Of a stretch of 19,463 bases of DNA, positions 1 to 8,169 are shown piece after piece. The stretch is from an uncultured Treponema sp. (GTDB lineage Bacteria; Spirochaetota; Spirochaetia; Treponematales; Treponemataceae). A model generated the notes under the pieces. It had not been told where the DNA came from, did no database searches, and worked only from the letters and a program-made list of their open reading frames with translations. Position numbers and translations under genes: made by a program. The stretch lies in NCBI GenBank assembly GCA_946611835.1, contig CAMOEE010000017.1, forward strand, positions 1 to 19,463, written 5' to 3'. How positions within the stretch are numbered: the stretch's first letter is position 1; the number at the start of each line of letters is the position of its first letter.

Positions 1-296
1 TAAAATCATTGGCGGACAAACATTCTGAATATAAAAAGATGGTTGAAAGCGGCGAGCCGGGCGACGAGGTTGACATCGCATCTGATGTAATCGACGGAGC
101 ACTCCTTGAGTCACTTGGCGCACAGGATTCAAACCGCCTCACAATGATTAACAACGCCCTGGAGCGAATCAAGCAGGGCAAATACGGTATCTGTCTCAAA
201 TGCCATAAGGAAATTCCTGTGGAGCGGCTTGAGGCAATTCCTTATGCCTTCATGTGCATTGGCTGCCAGAGCGAGAACGAGCGCCGAAACCGCTAG
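1..296 (+). CDS. DksA/TraR-family zinc-finger regulator (5' end outside window)
   Basis: Small C4 zinc-finger protein of the DksA/TraR family, whose members bind the RNA polymerase secondary channel and modulate transcription initiation. The visible part ends with two CxxC pairs (CLKC and CIGC) about 20 residues apart, separated by the family-typical EIPVERLEAIPYAFMC stretch, and a basic tail ending RRNR. A TTG at position 9 could serve as a start, but the frame is open to the left edge and the residues before it (K-S-L-A-D-K) continue the helical N-terminal coiled coil expected of the family. I therefore infer that the true start lies upstream of the window and the gene is truncated by the window edge. 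It faces the minus-strand HisJ-type gene tail to tail across 24 bases. Assignment to the family is firm; which paralogue it is cannot be told. Confidence 0.85.
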   Translation, partial: KSLADKHSEYKKMVESGEPGDEVDIASDVIDGALLESLGAQDSNRLTMINNALERIKQGKYGICLKCHKEIPVERLEAIPYAFMCIGCQSENERRNR

Positions 297-300
297 AGCC

Positions 301-315
301 TGGAAAGCCTTTCCA
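301..315. repeat. Short perfect inverted repeat between convergent genes
   Basis: TGGAAAG (301-307) and CTTTCCA (309-315) are perfect complements around one base. They fill most of the 24-base gap between the DksA-like gene and the convergent HisJ-type gene. A realistic hairpin would have a 5-base stem and a 5-base loop. No T-tract follows on either strand, so an intrinsic terminator is possible but weak. Confidence 0.3.
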
Positions 316-320
316 AAGTG

Positions 321-1169
321 CTAAAGGGCACAAAACTTATAGCCGGCCTTATCGATGTCATAAATGATTTCGGTATAGCCGGCTTTTTTTGCAAGCTCTC
401 GCCCAAGATCAAAGGCGGTGTCAAGGTTTCCGGCTGAGTGGGCGTCGGCGGTGAGGGCAAGGGGGACTTTGGCCTCGTGCAGCAAGTTAAGAAAATACTC
501 GCTGGGGTAAGGTTTTGTAAGCCAGTGACGGCTGATTGCCCCAGTGTTGATTTCCGTGGCTCTTCCAGACCGGGAAAGTGCCCCTGCAAGGTCCTTCAGC
601 ATGTCCTTGTACCAGCTCTCCCCCTCGTCAAAGAAGGGAAATTTCTCGTTGAATTTGCGGATTAAATCCGGGTGGCCCAGAAGGTCAAAATCACCTCTTT
701 CGAGCATTTCTTTTTGAAGGGCAAAATAATCCCCGATTAAAGCCTTTATCTGCCCGTCATAATACTTTTTTGCCCCTTCCTGTAAAATTTCGGGAGTGTC
801 ATCAAGGGCAAAAAGACCGTCCCGCTGGAAAATAAAATGGATCGAGCCAATAAGGTAATCGGGCTGAAATTCGGAATAGTTCTCGTGGCGGGGGATGGAG
901 CTCCCGGGGATAAAGTCTGACTCGAAGGCAAGGCGGATTTTTATCTGGTCCCCGTATTTTTTTTGAAGGCGGTGGATTTCATCGCAGTAAGCCTTAAAAT
1001 CCTCCGGCTGCATGTAAGTCTTCGTCCAGAAGGGGTACATGGAGTGGGAAGTGAACCCCAGTACCTTAAGGCCTTTTTTGATTGCAGAAAGGACATTTTC
1101 TTCAGGCGTGTTTTTTCCGTCACAGAATGTCGAGTGTGTGTGCAAATTTGACTTTATGTATCCGGTCAT
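321..1169 (-). CDS. PHP-domain phosphatase, histidinol-phosphatase (HisJ/HisK) type
   Basis: A 282-residue PHP-superfamily metallophosphoesterase, most like the HisJ-family histidinol-phosphatase that removes phosphate from L-histidinol phosphate in histidine synthesis. The multi-metal site is complete: H10-T-H12 with D17 in HTHSTFCDG, H42 in TSHS, E83, H111, H166 in LLGHPD, and D242/H244 in ADAH. The length fits the family. Its ATG overlaps the TGA of the upstream histidine kinase (ATGA at 1166-1169), so it is probably translationally coupled to a signalling gene and not to other his genes, none of which are visible. PHP phosphatases also include protein phosphatases, so a role outside histidine synthesis is possible. 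It is cytoplasmic: no signal peptide is seen. The fold is certain; the exact substrate is less so. Confidence 0.82.
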   Translation of the reverse strand: MTGYIKSNLHTHSTFCDGKNTPEENVLSAIKKGLKVLGFTSHSMYPFWTKTYMQPEDFKAYCDEIHRLQKKYGDQIKIRLAFESDFIPGSSIPRHENYSEFQPDYLIGSIHFIFQRDGLFALDDTPEILQEGAKKYYDGQIKALIGDYFALQKEMLERGDFDLLGHPDLIRKFNEKFPFFDEGESWYKDMLKDLAGALSRSGRATEINTGAISRHWLTKPYPSEYFLNLLHEAKVPLALTADAHSAGNLDTAFDLGRELAKKAGYTEIIYDIDKAGYKFCAL

Positions 1170-2839
1170 AGCTCGTTTTCTCCAAAAATTATCTTTCCGT
1201 CAATAAGGCTGATTTCTTCAAAAGAAATTGTATTCATTACCTCTCGCCATTTTTCTATCATGGAACGAAGGGTAGCGCTCTTGAATGGTTTTACGAGGAT
1301 ATCGTTGATTCCGATTTTCTTGTATTCTTCAAAGTCAGCCGTGTCGTTGTTAGCCGTGCATGCGATTATGATTTCATTGTAGTGCATGGCCCTGAGCTGC
1401 TTTGTAGTCTCAATTCCGTCCTTTTCGGGCATAAAAATATCCATGAAAACCATGCTGATTTCAGGATTGTTCAGTATTATGTCCAGAGCCTCAGCCCCGT
1501 TCTCCGCAAGGTAAACATCGGCACCAAAACGACGGAGGAAAGTCTCCAGGAGCCTGCGGTTCATGGGGTGGTCTTCCGCAACGAGGATTTTAAGCCCTTC
1601 CGCGACGGTATTCTCAGCTTTTTCTTTTGTCTGGGCGAGGGGAACAAGCTCCTCAATCACCTCTTCGGCTGCGGCAAGTTTCTTGAGCTCGCAGAATTCG
1701 CTCTTCAAAAGCTGGACCAGAGGAGAGGTCTTAATGGGCTTGTAGAGGTAGCCTTTGAAAAGGTCGAGGATTTTCATTTTTGCTTCCTCATGCATCTGCC
1801 CTTCTGGAGCCAGAAGATAGAGCGGCATGGGGAACTTGAGACTCCTGGAGTTTTTAATGTTGAAAGCCAGATGCCAGCCGTCTATTCCGCCCTTAAAAAG
1901 CATATTGATAAAAGAAAGCTCGTAGGGAGAATTTTCTCTTTCGGCTTTCAGAATGATGTCTATCGCCTTGTCACAGTCAGAACAGACATCAACGGAAGTA
2001 AAGCCCAGCTGGCGGAGCTTGTTTTTCAAGCTTGTTGCGGCAAGTTCACTGTCATCGACTATAAGGATTCGGTGAGAGGAAGGATTTTTGCAGCAGCTGA
2101 TTTTTGCGGTATTATCGATTGCGACAGGCAGGGGGAGCGTGAACCAGAAAACGGAGCCGCCCTCAGGATTTGACTTTACGCCGATTTTCCCGCCCATTAT
2201 GTTCACAAGATTCTTGCTGATTGAAAGCCCCAGCCCGGTTCCGCCGAAAAGCCTGTAAGTCGAGATGTCGGCCTGAAAATAGTCAGTGAAGAGTTTCTTC
2301 TGTTTTTCCTCGCTGATACCGATTCCGGAGTCAGTTACGGTAAAGCGTATTCCCTCGGATTTTGAATAATCAAGCTCCACATGAACGAAGCCCTCGTTTG
2401 TGAATTTTACGGCATTATTGATGAGATTGAGCATAATCTGCCGGACCCGCATTGAGTCGCCTGTGACCATCGCAGGAACGGAAGAAGAAATGTCGAGGAC
2501 AAGCTCCACTCCCCTGTTGAAAGCCTTTACGCTCTCTGAGTCAACAAGATGTTCGGTGACAATTGCGATGTCAAAAGGAATGTTCTCAATCTGGAAGTCG
2601 CTCTGATTCATTTTTGCCAGATCGAGGATATTGTTGGCAAGGTCAAGAAGGCCCTCCGCACTGAACATAATCTGGCGGATGTATTCCTTCTGCTCTTTGT
2701 CCAGTTTGGTGCCTTTTATAAGTTCCGCCGCCCCGATTATAGTCTGTATTGGGGTACGGATTTCATGCAGGGCGTTCGCAAGAAAGCGTGTAGTGTCGCT
2801 AAAATTTACATTCTCGGAATTATGCTCGTCGTTTGGCAT
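1166..2839 (-). CDS. Hybrid histidine kinase with two C-terminal receiver domains, no N-terminal sensor
   Basis: A 557-residue hybrid kinase. HisKA lies near residues 15-80 with the phosphorylatable H25 in HEIRTP. The ATPase domain is at about 125-240, with the N box (LINNAVKF, 139-146), G1 (DSGIGIS, 170-176) and G2 (GGTGLGLS, 199-206). Receiver 1 (257-380) keeps the acidic pair D262/D263 and K367 but has Asn at 312 where the phosphoacceptor Asp belongs, so it should not be phosphorylated. Receiver 2 (417-532) is canonical: E422/D423, D467 in FMDIFMPEKDG, T495 and K517. No transmembrane or PAS region precedes the H box, so the kinase is cytoplasmic and must take its input from a partner or from receiver 1. 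The start overlaps the upstream two-receiver gene by 20 nt and has GGAAG 7 nt upstream. A tail of about 25 residues after receiver 2 is unassigned. Confidence 0.9.
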   Translation of the reverse strand: MPNDEHNSENVNFSDTTRFLANALHEIRTPIQTIIGAAELIKGTKLDKEQKEYIRQIMFSAEGLLDLANNILDLAKMNQSDFQIENIPFDIAIVTEHLVDSESVKAFNRGVELVLDISSSVPAMVTGDSMRVRQIMLNLINNAVKFTNEGFVHVELDYSKSEGIRFTVTDSGIGISEEKQKKLFTDYFQADISTYRLFGGTGLGLSISKNLVNIMGGKIGVKSNPEGGSVFWFTLPLPVAIDNTAKISCCKNPSSHRILIVDDSELAATSLKNKLRQLGFTSVDVCSDCDKAIDIILKAERENSPYELSFINMLFKGGIDGWHLAFNIKNSRSLKFPMPLYLLAPEGQMHEEAKMKILDLFKGYLYKPIKTSPLVQLLKSEFCELKKLAAAEEVIEELVPLAQTKEKAENTVAEGLKILVAEDHPMNRRLLETFLRRFGADVYLAENGAEALDIILNNPEISMVFMDIFMPEKDGIETTKQLRAMHYNEIIIACTANNDTADFEEYKKIGINDILVKPFKSATLRSMIEKWREVMNTISFEEISLIDGKIIFGENEL

Positions 2840-4073
2840 TTATGACTTCCAGTGCCTTCTGCACGATGACTTCTGGCGGCTGCGGTTTTACCAGGTAACT
2901 TGAAGCTCCAAGCCTTAAAGTCTGCATGATGACCTCTTTTTGAACCACATTGGAATAGACAATCACAGGAAGGTCGATGCGGTTGTCAATGAGGAATTTG
3001 AGGATATCGAGGCCCGTGACTTCCGGCATGTACATTCCGGTAATAGCAATGTCAAATTCACCGGGCTTAACCTTTGAGATAAATTCCTTGCCGCTAAGGA
3101 AAATTGAAACCTCACCGATTGTTTCGGCTGCCTGCTTGAGGAATTTTATGACTGTCAGATCGGTGTCGATTACGGCAACCTTCAGGCTTCCTGCTGCAAG
3201 CTCGTCCTTTCCACTGATTGAATGTCCGTTGTCAGCAGAAAAATGAAGGTCGACAGAGCCTAAGTCCGCGTCTTTTTCGGCAGCAAGAATCTTGTCGGTG
3301 ATGAGTTCCTGAACATTTGAAGTGGAGCCTCCTTCGATAAGGGAATTGAGGACCGATGAAAGCTCCTTTACGACCTGAATTCCCTCGTAAACAGGATGTC
3401 CGTCGATAAAATCGTAGACGAATTTGTCAAAAGAAAGGACTTTAATATTCCGCCTCAGGACCCGCCTGTCCGCCGTGATGTTGTTAAGCAAAAGCTCCAG
3501 ATTGAGGCCGTCAACATAGCTGAGGCTGAGATCCGACATCATAAGAATGATTTTCGGAACGGTGAGCTTGTTGTTGTCAATCATCTCGGAAATCTTGTAT
3601 TTAAGAAGGGAGATTTTCTCACGGTTGAGGCCCATGGCAATCTCAACGAAAATGATGTCATGGTTGAGATGAAGGTCGAGCACGCACTTTGTGGTGTCGA
3701 TTGCGAATGCCGAATGAAGGACCCGGCCGACTGAATCAAAGAAAATGTCGAATTTAATAGGGCGGGTGAAATATTTGATTACACCATACTGAACTAAATC
3801 CGTGACCTCGTATTGCTCGATTAAAGGGCCGGTCATAATGATTGGAATCTTTTTGCCGTTTGGATCCGCCTGTTTTTTTTCGAGGAATTCAAGGACATCA
3901 CCTACAGAATGCTCAATATTTATGATTACAAGTTCAGGAAGAATAGAAAGAAACTTGGGCAGAGCATCACGCTGTGAGTCCGCAATTTCTACGGCAACAT
4001 TCTCTTCGGTAAATTTTTCTTTTAAGAATTCTCGAAGCATCGGCGGAGCATCGATTACCAATACATTTTTCAT
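2820..4073 (-). CDS. Two-receiver signalling protein with both phosphoacceptor sites lost
   Basis: A 417-residue soluble protein with receiver-like folds at both ends. The N-terminal one (3-120) has Asn at 52 in place of the phosphoacceptor Asp, only one acid in the usual acidic pair, T81 kept, and Arg at 104 in place of the conserved Lys. The C-terminal one (298-415) keeps D303/D305, S374 and K396 but has Gly at 346 at the phosphoacceptor site, read directly from the codons. The middle part (about 128-245) has alternating strands and helices and a DLSLSYVDGLN stretch that suggests a STAS-like fold; this is an inference. There is no DNA-binding domain, so it likely acts through protein contacts. 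The first gene of the kinase/phosphatase operon, it overlaps the kinase by 20 nt. No Shine-Dalgarno precedes the ATG; see the promoter entry. Confidence 0.75.
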   Translation of the reverse strand: MKNVLVIDAPPMLREFLKEKFTEENVAVEIADSQRDALPKFLSILPELVIINIEHSVGDVLEFLEKKQADPNGKKIPIIMTGPLIEQYEVTDLVQYGVIKYFTRPIKFDIFFDSVGRVLHSAFAIDTTKCVLDLHLNHDIIFVEIAMGLNREKISLLKYKISEMIDNNKLTVPKIILMMSDLSLSYVDGLNLELLLNNITADRRVLRRNIKVLSFDKFVYDFIDGHPVYEGIQVVKELSSVLNSLIEGGSTSNVQELITDKILAAEKDADLGSVDLHFSADNGHSISGKDELAAGSLKVAVIDTDLTVIKFLKQAAETIGEVSIFLSGKEFISKVKPGEFDIAITGMYMPEVTGLDILKFLIDNRIDLPVIVYSNVVQKEVIMQTLRLGASSYLVKPQPPEVIVQKALEVINAKRRA

Positions 4074-4081
4074 GATTATAT

Positions 4082-4110
4082 ATGATACTGCATAAAATCT
4101 TAGTTTTCAA
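4082..4110 (-). promoter_or_regulatory. Sigma-70-like promoter, predicts leaderless mRNA
   Basis: On the minus strand TTGAAA (4110-4105), a 17-base spacer and TATCAT (4087-4082) form a good promoter for the two-receiver gene. Eight bases separate the -10 element from the ATG at 4073, so transcription would start at about 4075-4074, one or two bases before the start codon. There is no Shine-Dalgarno. A second TATAAT at 4080-4075 lies too close to the ATG to be the -10 element unless the start is wrong. Confidence 0.5.
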
Positions 4111-4175
4111 TTAAGAAATCCCGGAAAAATTCCAAAATTCTGCAATATGTGATATTATTGGTAAAGGAGAATCTT

Positions 4176-4802
4176 ATGGCAAAAGTAGCAGTTTTTTTAG
4201 CACCAGGTTTTGAGGAAATCGAAGCCCTCACTTCAGTTGATTACCTTCGCCGCGCAAATGTCGAAGTATTTACGGTCTCAGTTCCCGCAGCAGGAGACGA
4301 GAATTTTTCACAGAGTGTCACGGGAAGCCATAAAATCACGGTGATTGCTGACCTCACCCTAAAAGAATATATCGAAAAAAAGCTTGAAGAGCAGACGAAT
4401 GCAATTTTCTTCCCGGGCGGGATGCCGGGAGCTAGCAATCTGGCTGCAAATCAGTACCTTTTTCAGCTGGCAACAAAAATGGACAGAAAAGGCAGGCTCG
4501 TGGCCGCAATGTGCGCTTCCCCGGCCGTAGTTCTCGCCCGAATGGGACTTCTTACAAACCGCAAGTGGACCTGTTACCCGGGAATGGAAAATAACCTTGC
4601 AGAATATTGCGTGACCGAAGACTGGGCAAAGGAAGTAATGGAAAATTCGACTCACATAAAGAATGTTCCCTATGTCTTTGACAACAATGTGCTCACAGGC
4701 CGGGGCCCGGGAACCGCCGAAGAGTTTGCGATGAAGTTCGTCGAGCTTATGACTGACGAGGCCACCGCAAAAACTATCCATGACGGAAGCTGCCAGCGGT
4801 AA
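4176..4802 (+). CDS. DJ-1/PfpI-family protein
   Basis: A 208-residue member of the DJ-1/ThiJ/PfpI superfamily, a cytoplasmic fold that includes glyoxalase III-like, proposed deglycase and redox-sensing proteins. It begins AKVAVFLAPGFEEIEA, in which E16 corresponds to the conserved Glu of DJ-1. The nucleophile elbow is MCASPA with the reactive Cys at 113, and FFPGGMPG precedes it. I chose the ATG at 4176 because AAAGGAGA sits 5-6 bases upstream and the family starts at this point. An in-frame GTG at 4149 would put the Shine-Dalgarno inside the coding region. The gene is divergent from the two-receiver operon and is followed at once by a terminator, so it is probably monocistronic. The precise reaction cannot be told. 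Confidence 0.88.
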   Translation: MAKVAVFLAPGFEEIEALTSVDYLRRANVEVFTVSVPAAGDENFSQSVTGSHKITVIADLTLKEYIEKKLEEQTNAIFFPGGMPGASNLAANQYLFQLATKMDRKGRLVAAMCASPAVVLARMGLLTNRKWTCYPGMENNLAEYCVTEDWAKEVMENSTHIKNVPYVFDNNVLTGRGPGTAEEFAMKFVELMTDEATAKTIHDGSCQR

Positions 4803-4850
4803 AAAAAAGCCCGCTCCCCAGGAAAAGCTGGGTGCGGGCAAAGTGGTTTT
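4801..4850. terminator. Hairpin terminator between DJ-1 gene and pectinesterase gene
   Basis: GCCCGC (4809-4814) pairs with GCGGGC (4834-4839), and CCCAG (4817-4821) with CTGGG (4828-4832) around a GAAAAG loop. Eight A's at 4801-4808 become a T-run after the hairpin on the minus strand, a strong intrinsic terminator for the pectin genes coming from the right. On the + strand the hairpin is followed by a short TTTTT (4847-4851), so it may act in both directions. Confidence 0.8.
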
Positions 4851-4862
4851 TCAACCATTCTA

Positions 4863-4898
4863 TTTAACAAGGAGAAATGGAGAAAATCCCTTGTTAAA
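4863..4898. repeat. 10-bp inverted repeat just after the pectinesterase stop
   Basis: TTTAACAAGG (4863-4872) and CCTTGTTAAA (4889-4898) are perfect complements around a 16-base loop. The repeat starts 7 bases beyond the pectinesterase stop on the minus strand and precedes the stronger terminator. No T-tract follows it on either strand. It could be a transcript-end stabilising hairpin or a protein site. Confidence 0.5.
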
Positions 4899-4905
4899 AA
4901 TCCAA

Positions 4906-7900
4906 TTACTCATACTGCACGGTTACAGTAAAGTCAGAAAGGCTGGTAAAACTTGAGCCTGTTCTTGTAGCCGTCCAGTATGGGCGGAACTGAATCAAAG
5001 CGCTTGTAGATGCATCAATTTCAATTTCTTCGCTGTAATCAAGAGGTGTATAGGCAGATTTTGTGCTGTTTTGCTTGATTGAACCAATTTGAGTCCAGCT
5101 GTTTCCTCCGTCCATAGAAAGATAAACATCTGTCTGAACATTTCCTGTCGAACCACTTGCACCGGCCTCCGCCTTGATTGCAGTGATTTTTGCAGCCTTT
5201 GTAGCAGAAATTGTCGTCTGGTATGAATATTCAGCTGTTGCGCTCATTAAGTCATAAGGAATATAGTACTTTCCGTCCGCACCAATGCTTGCAAGGGTCG
5301 CCGTATCAGCAGTGGTGACTGTGTTGTTCCATGTAATATTGCTTGCTGAAACTATATCATCTGACGGGTCTTCGCTTGCGCTCAGAGTTCCGCTTCCAAG
5401 GTCGAATTTCTCTGTAACAACGGTTCCGCTTGCCTGAGCACGACTATCTGTCACGGTAATGCTTACTTCCTGAGCCAGAACAGCCTTATATGTGCTTCTG
5501 TCAGACGGAATAAAGCTTACTTTTGCAGTAAAGTCACTTCCGGAATTTTTTACGGAATAGCTTTCTGTATAGCTTGAAGAAACCCCTGTTCCGTCCCATT
5601 TCCAGTTTCCTTCAACAGCCGGCGTAACTGAAAGAGAACTTGTAGAAATATTTGAGATGTCAATTGTGTCTTCCATGCCCTTATATGAGCTGAAATCATC
5701 TGCCGTCATCTCGTATGATGCGCTTCCGCTGCCTGTGAGAACCGTTCTTCCATCCGCATCCAGATCCACGAATTTTGCTACCTTCATGGAATTCTCTTCA
5801 TCATCAGTCTTAACCGTAATCGTAATGTCGCTTGCACTCACGCTGATTCCAGAGGCACCACCGACTGCAAGGTAAATGTAATCGCTTTCGCAGGGAACAT
5901 AGTATCCGACTACAGTATTTTTAATCAGCTCAACTCCGTCAGAGTTTGTGAGGGAGAAGTAAAGATATCCGTCTTTCTTTGTGTAGGCCTTTACAGTGTA
6001 AGTTCCGGCTGCATTTGCGTAAGTCTTGTAGTCCTTGTCGTAGCCCTGACCGTGACCTGAAAATCCGTCATAGCTTTTTACGCCTGCCGGTGTGGTCCAT
6101 GCATAAGAGCGCATTTCTCCGTCAGAATAAGCCCCGTCCTTGAATGAGACAAAACCAGCCCCACCGTTTGCTACGGCAGAATATGTGATTACGGCCGAAA
6201 TCTCGTATGTGGCACTTGCGTTTTTTGAGGCGTCGATTGCCACAGGATAGATAAGCACATCACTTGCGCCAAAATCTTTGTAGTCAGTGAAAGATTCAAG
6301 GCTTGCAACAGAATTACCGAACTTTTTGAGGACAGCAGCCTCTGTTACCGTGATTTCGCAGGTCGCAGAAAGAGAATCATTGTCTTTTACTGTCGCAGTA
6401 ATTGTCGCGCTCTCCCCGGCATTTGCGCTTTCAAGAACTTTAACAAGTCCGGCTTCGACAGTCACATTTGCGTTTGAAGAAGTCCAATCGACCTCAGCAT
6501 CTGCTCCCTCAGGCTCAAAGCTCACTGAAAGTTGTTTTTCGCTTCCAGCGGCCACGCTTGCACTCTCTTCAGAAATCTTGATTGCTGTGGCGGTAACGCT
6601 GTAAAGGATGATAGAATCGCTTGCTCCGTCCTTTGTAGCACTTACTTTTACATAGATGTTTCCGCTTCCTGTTTTTTCAGTAAGTCCGTTTGAATCAACT
6701 GTGACAGCATCCGCAACTTCATTTTCGAGGCTTATTTCAGAATATGCTTTTGCAGTCCATTCAGCTCCGCTTATTTCACCATCATAATCAGAAAGTGTGA
6801 GGGCATCCCCGATATTTGTCTTCGTGACATCAGCATAATCAACAAAGATATTGGATTTTGAAGAATCTTCTGAGATTGAGTCTCCGTCATTCACAGCAAG
6901 GTCAGAAGCAGCATCCCATTTTTCGCTCAAAGATTCCCATTTTGAAGTGTTTGTGTTGAAGGCACGGTTAAGGATTGTGTATCGGCCATTGTACTCGCGG
7001 TTTGCAATCCTATCGCTCAAAACATGGACTTTTGAAGTGTCACAGCCAAGAGCCGAAAGGGAAGAAGCTGAAGCTGAGTCAATTTTCCAGCCCACATTAT
7101 CATCATCGATTCCCTCTTCGATTGCAGAGCCATACCAGATGTTTTTGCTGATGTTTCCCTCGAATGAAGATCCGATGTAGGCCGCCTGACTGTAATATCC
7201 GCTTGACCATGGAGTTCTGGCAAGATAAGCTTCCCCATTTAGGGCAGAATCAGCGATTACCTTTGAATTGAGGATTACAAGTCCCTTTCCCACCGGAGAG
7301 CTTTCCGGAAGTCCTGGAGCTGCGACATAGGCCGCACTGGGGCCTTCTTCAGCAGTCATTTTAATCGTACACTCTTCGTACAGGGCGACAGTGGCATCCC
7401 CGCTCATCCACAAAAAGTCAACATCGCCTTCTGCATAGCACTTGTAGAACCAGGCTCTTCCCCGGGTGTAGAGTGTGTCCTGATGGCTGTAAAATCCTGA
7501 GTTATAGGCAATGAGTTTTCCTGTTGAGAAGAAGGAAAGAGCTTCTGCCTGAGTCAGCTTGTTTCCGCTTGAGTTTGTCTCAGTAACCTCAGAGCGTTTT
7601 ATCGTATTCTTGAATGTGACATTTTTAAGGGTCAGGTTTGCGCTTCCCGTAACAGAAAAAAGACATCGGTCAGCCATAGTGGCCTGGCTCGAACCTTTTC
7701 CCGCAATGATTACATCGCTTCCGAATTCTTTGCTTGTCTGACCTTCAATTACAAGGGCTGCCTTTCCGGCATATCTTAAGGCATTTTCAGCATAAGTTCC
7801 GGCCGTAAGGGCGATTGTATAAGTGTCGCTGGAATCAGCGCTGGAAGGAATTGCCGCAAGGGCGGCCGTAATGCTCGCATACTCCACGGCATCCTCAGAA

Positions 7901-8139
7901 TTTTTCTGCAAGGTGATTTTACCGGCATCCGAAACGATTGTATCATCATTTTTTTCGTCCTCACCTTCTTTCCCCGACTCACCTTTGTTTTCGTTTTCAT
8001 CATCCTTTACGGTATTTGAACTTTCGTTTTCAGAAGAGTCATCGCCGTCAGAGCAGGATGTCAAAAATCCGCTTCCAATCAAGGCAAGCGCACAAAAGGC
8101 CGAGACCAGTCCCCGCCTCAAGATTTTCTCTTTTTTCAT
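4906..8139 (-). CDS. Pectin methylesterase (CE8) lipoprotein with Ig-like and C-terminal accessory domains
   Basis: A 1077-residue exported lipoprotein. The signal sequence ends in LTSC, with the lipidated Cys at 29, followed by a Ser/Asp/Glu/Lys-rich linker to about 68. The CE8 beta-helix domain spans about 72-395 and removes methyl esters from homogalacturonan. Catalytic residues are visible: Q220-D221-T222 in HQDTLY, D241 in DVDFLW (20 residues later, close to the 21 of Erwinia PemA), and R308/W311 in YLARTPW. A bacterial Ig-like (Big2-type) domain follows at about 518-598. Residues about 605-770 and 885-1077 look like beta-sandwich, possibly carbohydrate-binding, domains but I do not recognise their families. 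AGGAGG lies about 6 bases before the ATG. The gene follows the SGNH esterase in the same direction after a 195-base structured spacer with no clear promoter, so co-transcription is likely. It is anchored in a membrane, probably facing outward. Confidence 0.9.
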   Translation of the reverse strand: MKKEKILRRGLVSAFCALALIGSGFLTSCSDGDDSSENESSNTVKDDENENKGESGKEGEDEKNDDTIVSDAGKITLQKNSEDAVEYASITAALAAIPSSADSSDTYTIALTAGTYAENALRYAGKAALVIEGQTSKEFGSDVIIAGKGSSQATMADRCLFSVTGSANLTLKNVTFKNTIKRSEVTETNSSGNKLTQAEALSFFSTGKLIAYNSGFYSHQDTLYTRGRAWFYKCYAEGDVDFLWMSGDATVALYEECTIKMTAEEGPSAAYVAAPGLPESSPVGKGLVILNSKVIADSALNGEAYLARTPWSSGYYSQAAYIGSSFEGNISKNIWYGSAIEEGIDDDNVGWKIDSASASSLSALGCDTSKVHVLSDRIANREYNGRYTILNRAFNTNTSKWESLSEKWDAASDLAVNDGDSISEDSSKSNIFVDYADVTKTNIGDALTLSDYDGEISGAEWTAKAYSEISLENEVADAVTVDSNGLTEKTGSGNIYVKVSATKDGASDSIILYSVTATAIKISEESASVAAGSEKQLSVSFEPEGADAEVDWTSSNANVTVEAGLVKVLESANAGESATITATVKDNDSLSATCEITVTEAAVLKKFGNSVASLESFTDYKDFGASDVLIYPVAIDASKNASATYEISAVITYSAVANGGAGFVSFKDGAYSDGEMRSYAWTTPAGVKSYDGFSGHGQGYDKDYKTYANAAGTYTVKAYTKKDGYLYFSLTNSDGVELIKNTVVGYYVPCESDYIYLAVGGASGISVSASDITITVKTDDEENSMKVAKFVDLDADGRTVLTGSGSASYEMTADDFSSYKGMEDTIDISNISTSSLSVTPAVEGNWKWDGTGVSSSYTESYSVKNSGSDFTAKVSFIPSDRSTYKAVLAQEVSITVTDSRAQASGTVVTEKFDLGSGTLSASEDPSDDIVSASNITWNNTVTTADTATLASIGADGKYYIPYDLMSATAEYSYQTTISATKAAKITAIKAEAGASGSTGNVQTDVYLSMDGGNSWTQIGSIKQNSTKSAYTPLDYSEEIEIDASTSALIQFRPYWTATRTGSSFTSLSDFTVTVQYE

Positions 8140-8169
8140 TTTTTCCTCCTTTTTTTATGCTTTTTATAT

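Noticed and set aside
1382..2173. Long open frame (263 codons) on the + strand inside the histidine kinase gene
   Set aside because: It lies opposite a gene with all kinase and receiver motifs, its product has no recognisable domain, and there is no ribosome site before it.
4149..4175. GTG start for the DJ-1/PfpI gene
   Set aside because: It would place the AAAGGAGA ribosome site inside the coding region; the ATG at 4176 has correct spacing and matches the family start.
4854..4905. Second intrinsic terminator at the 4863-4898 inverted repeat
   Set aside because: No T-tract follows on either strand; kept only as an inverted repeat.
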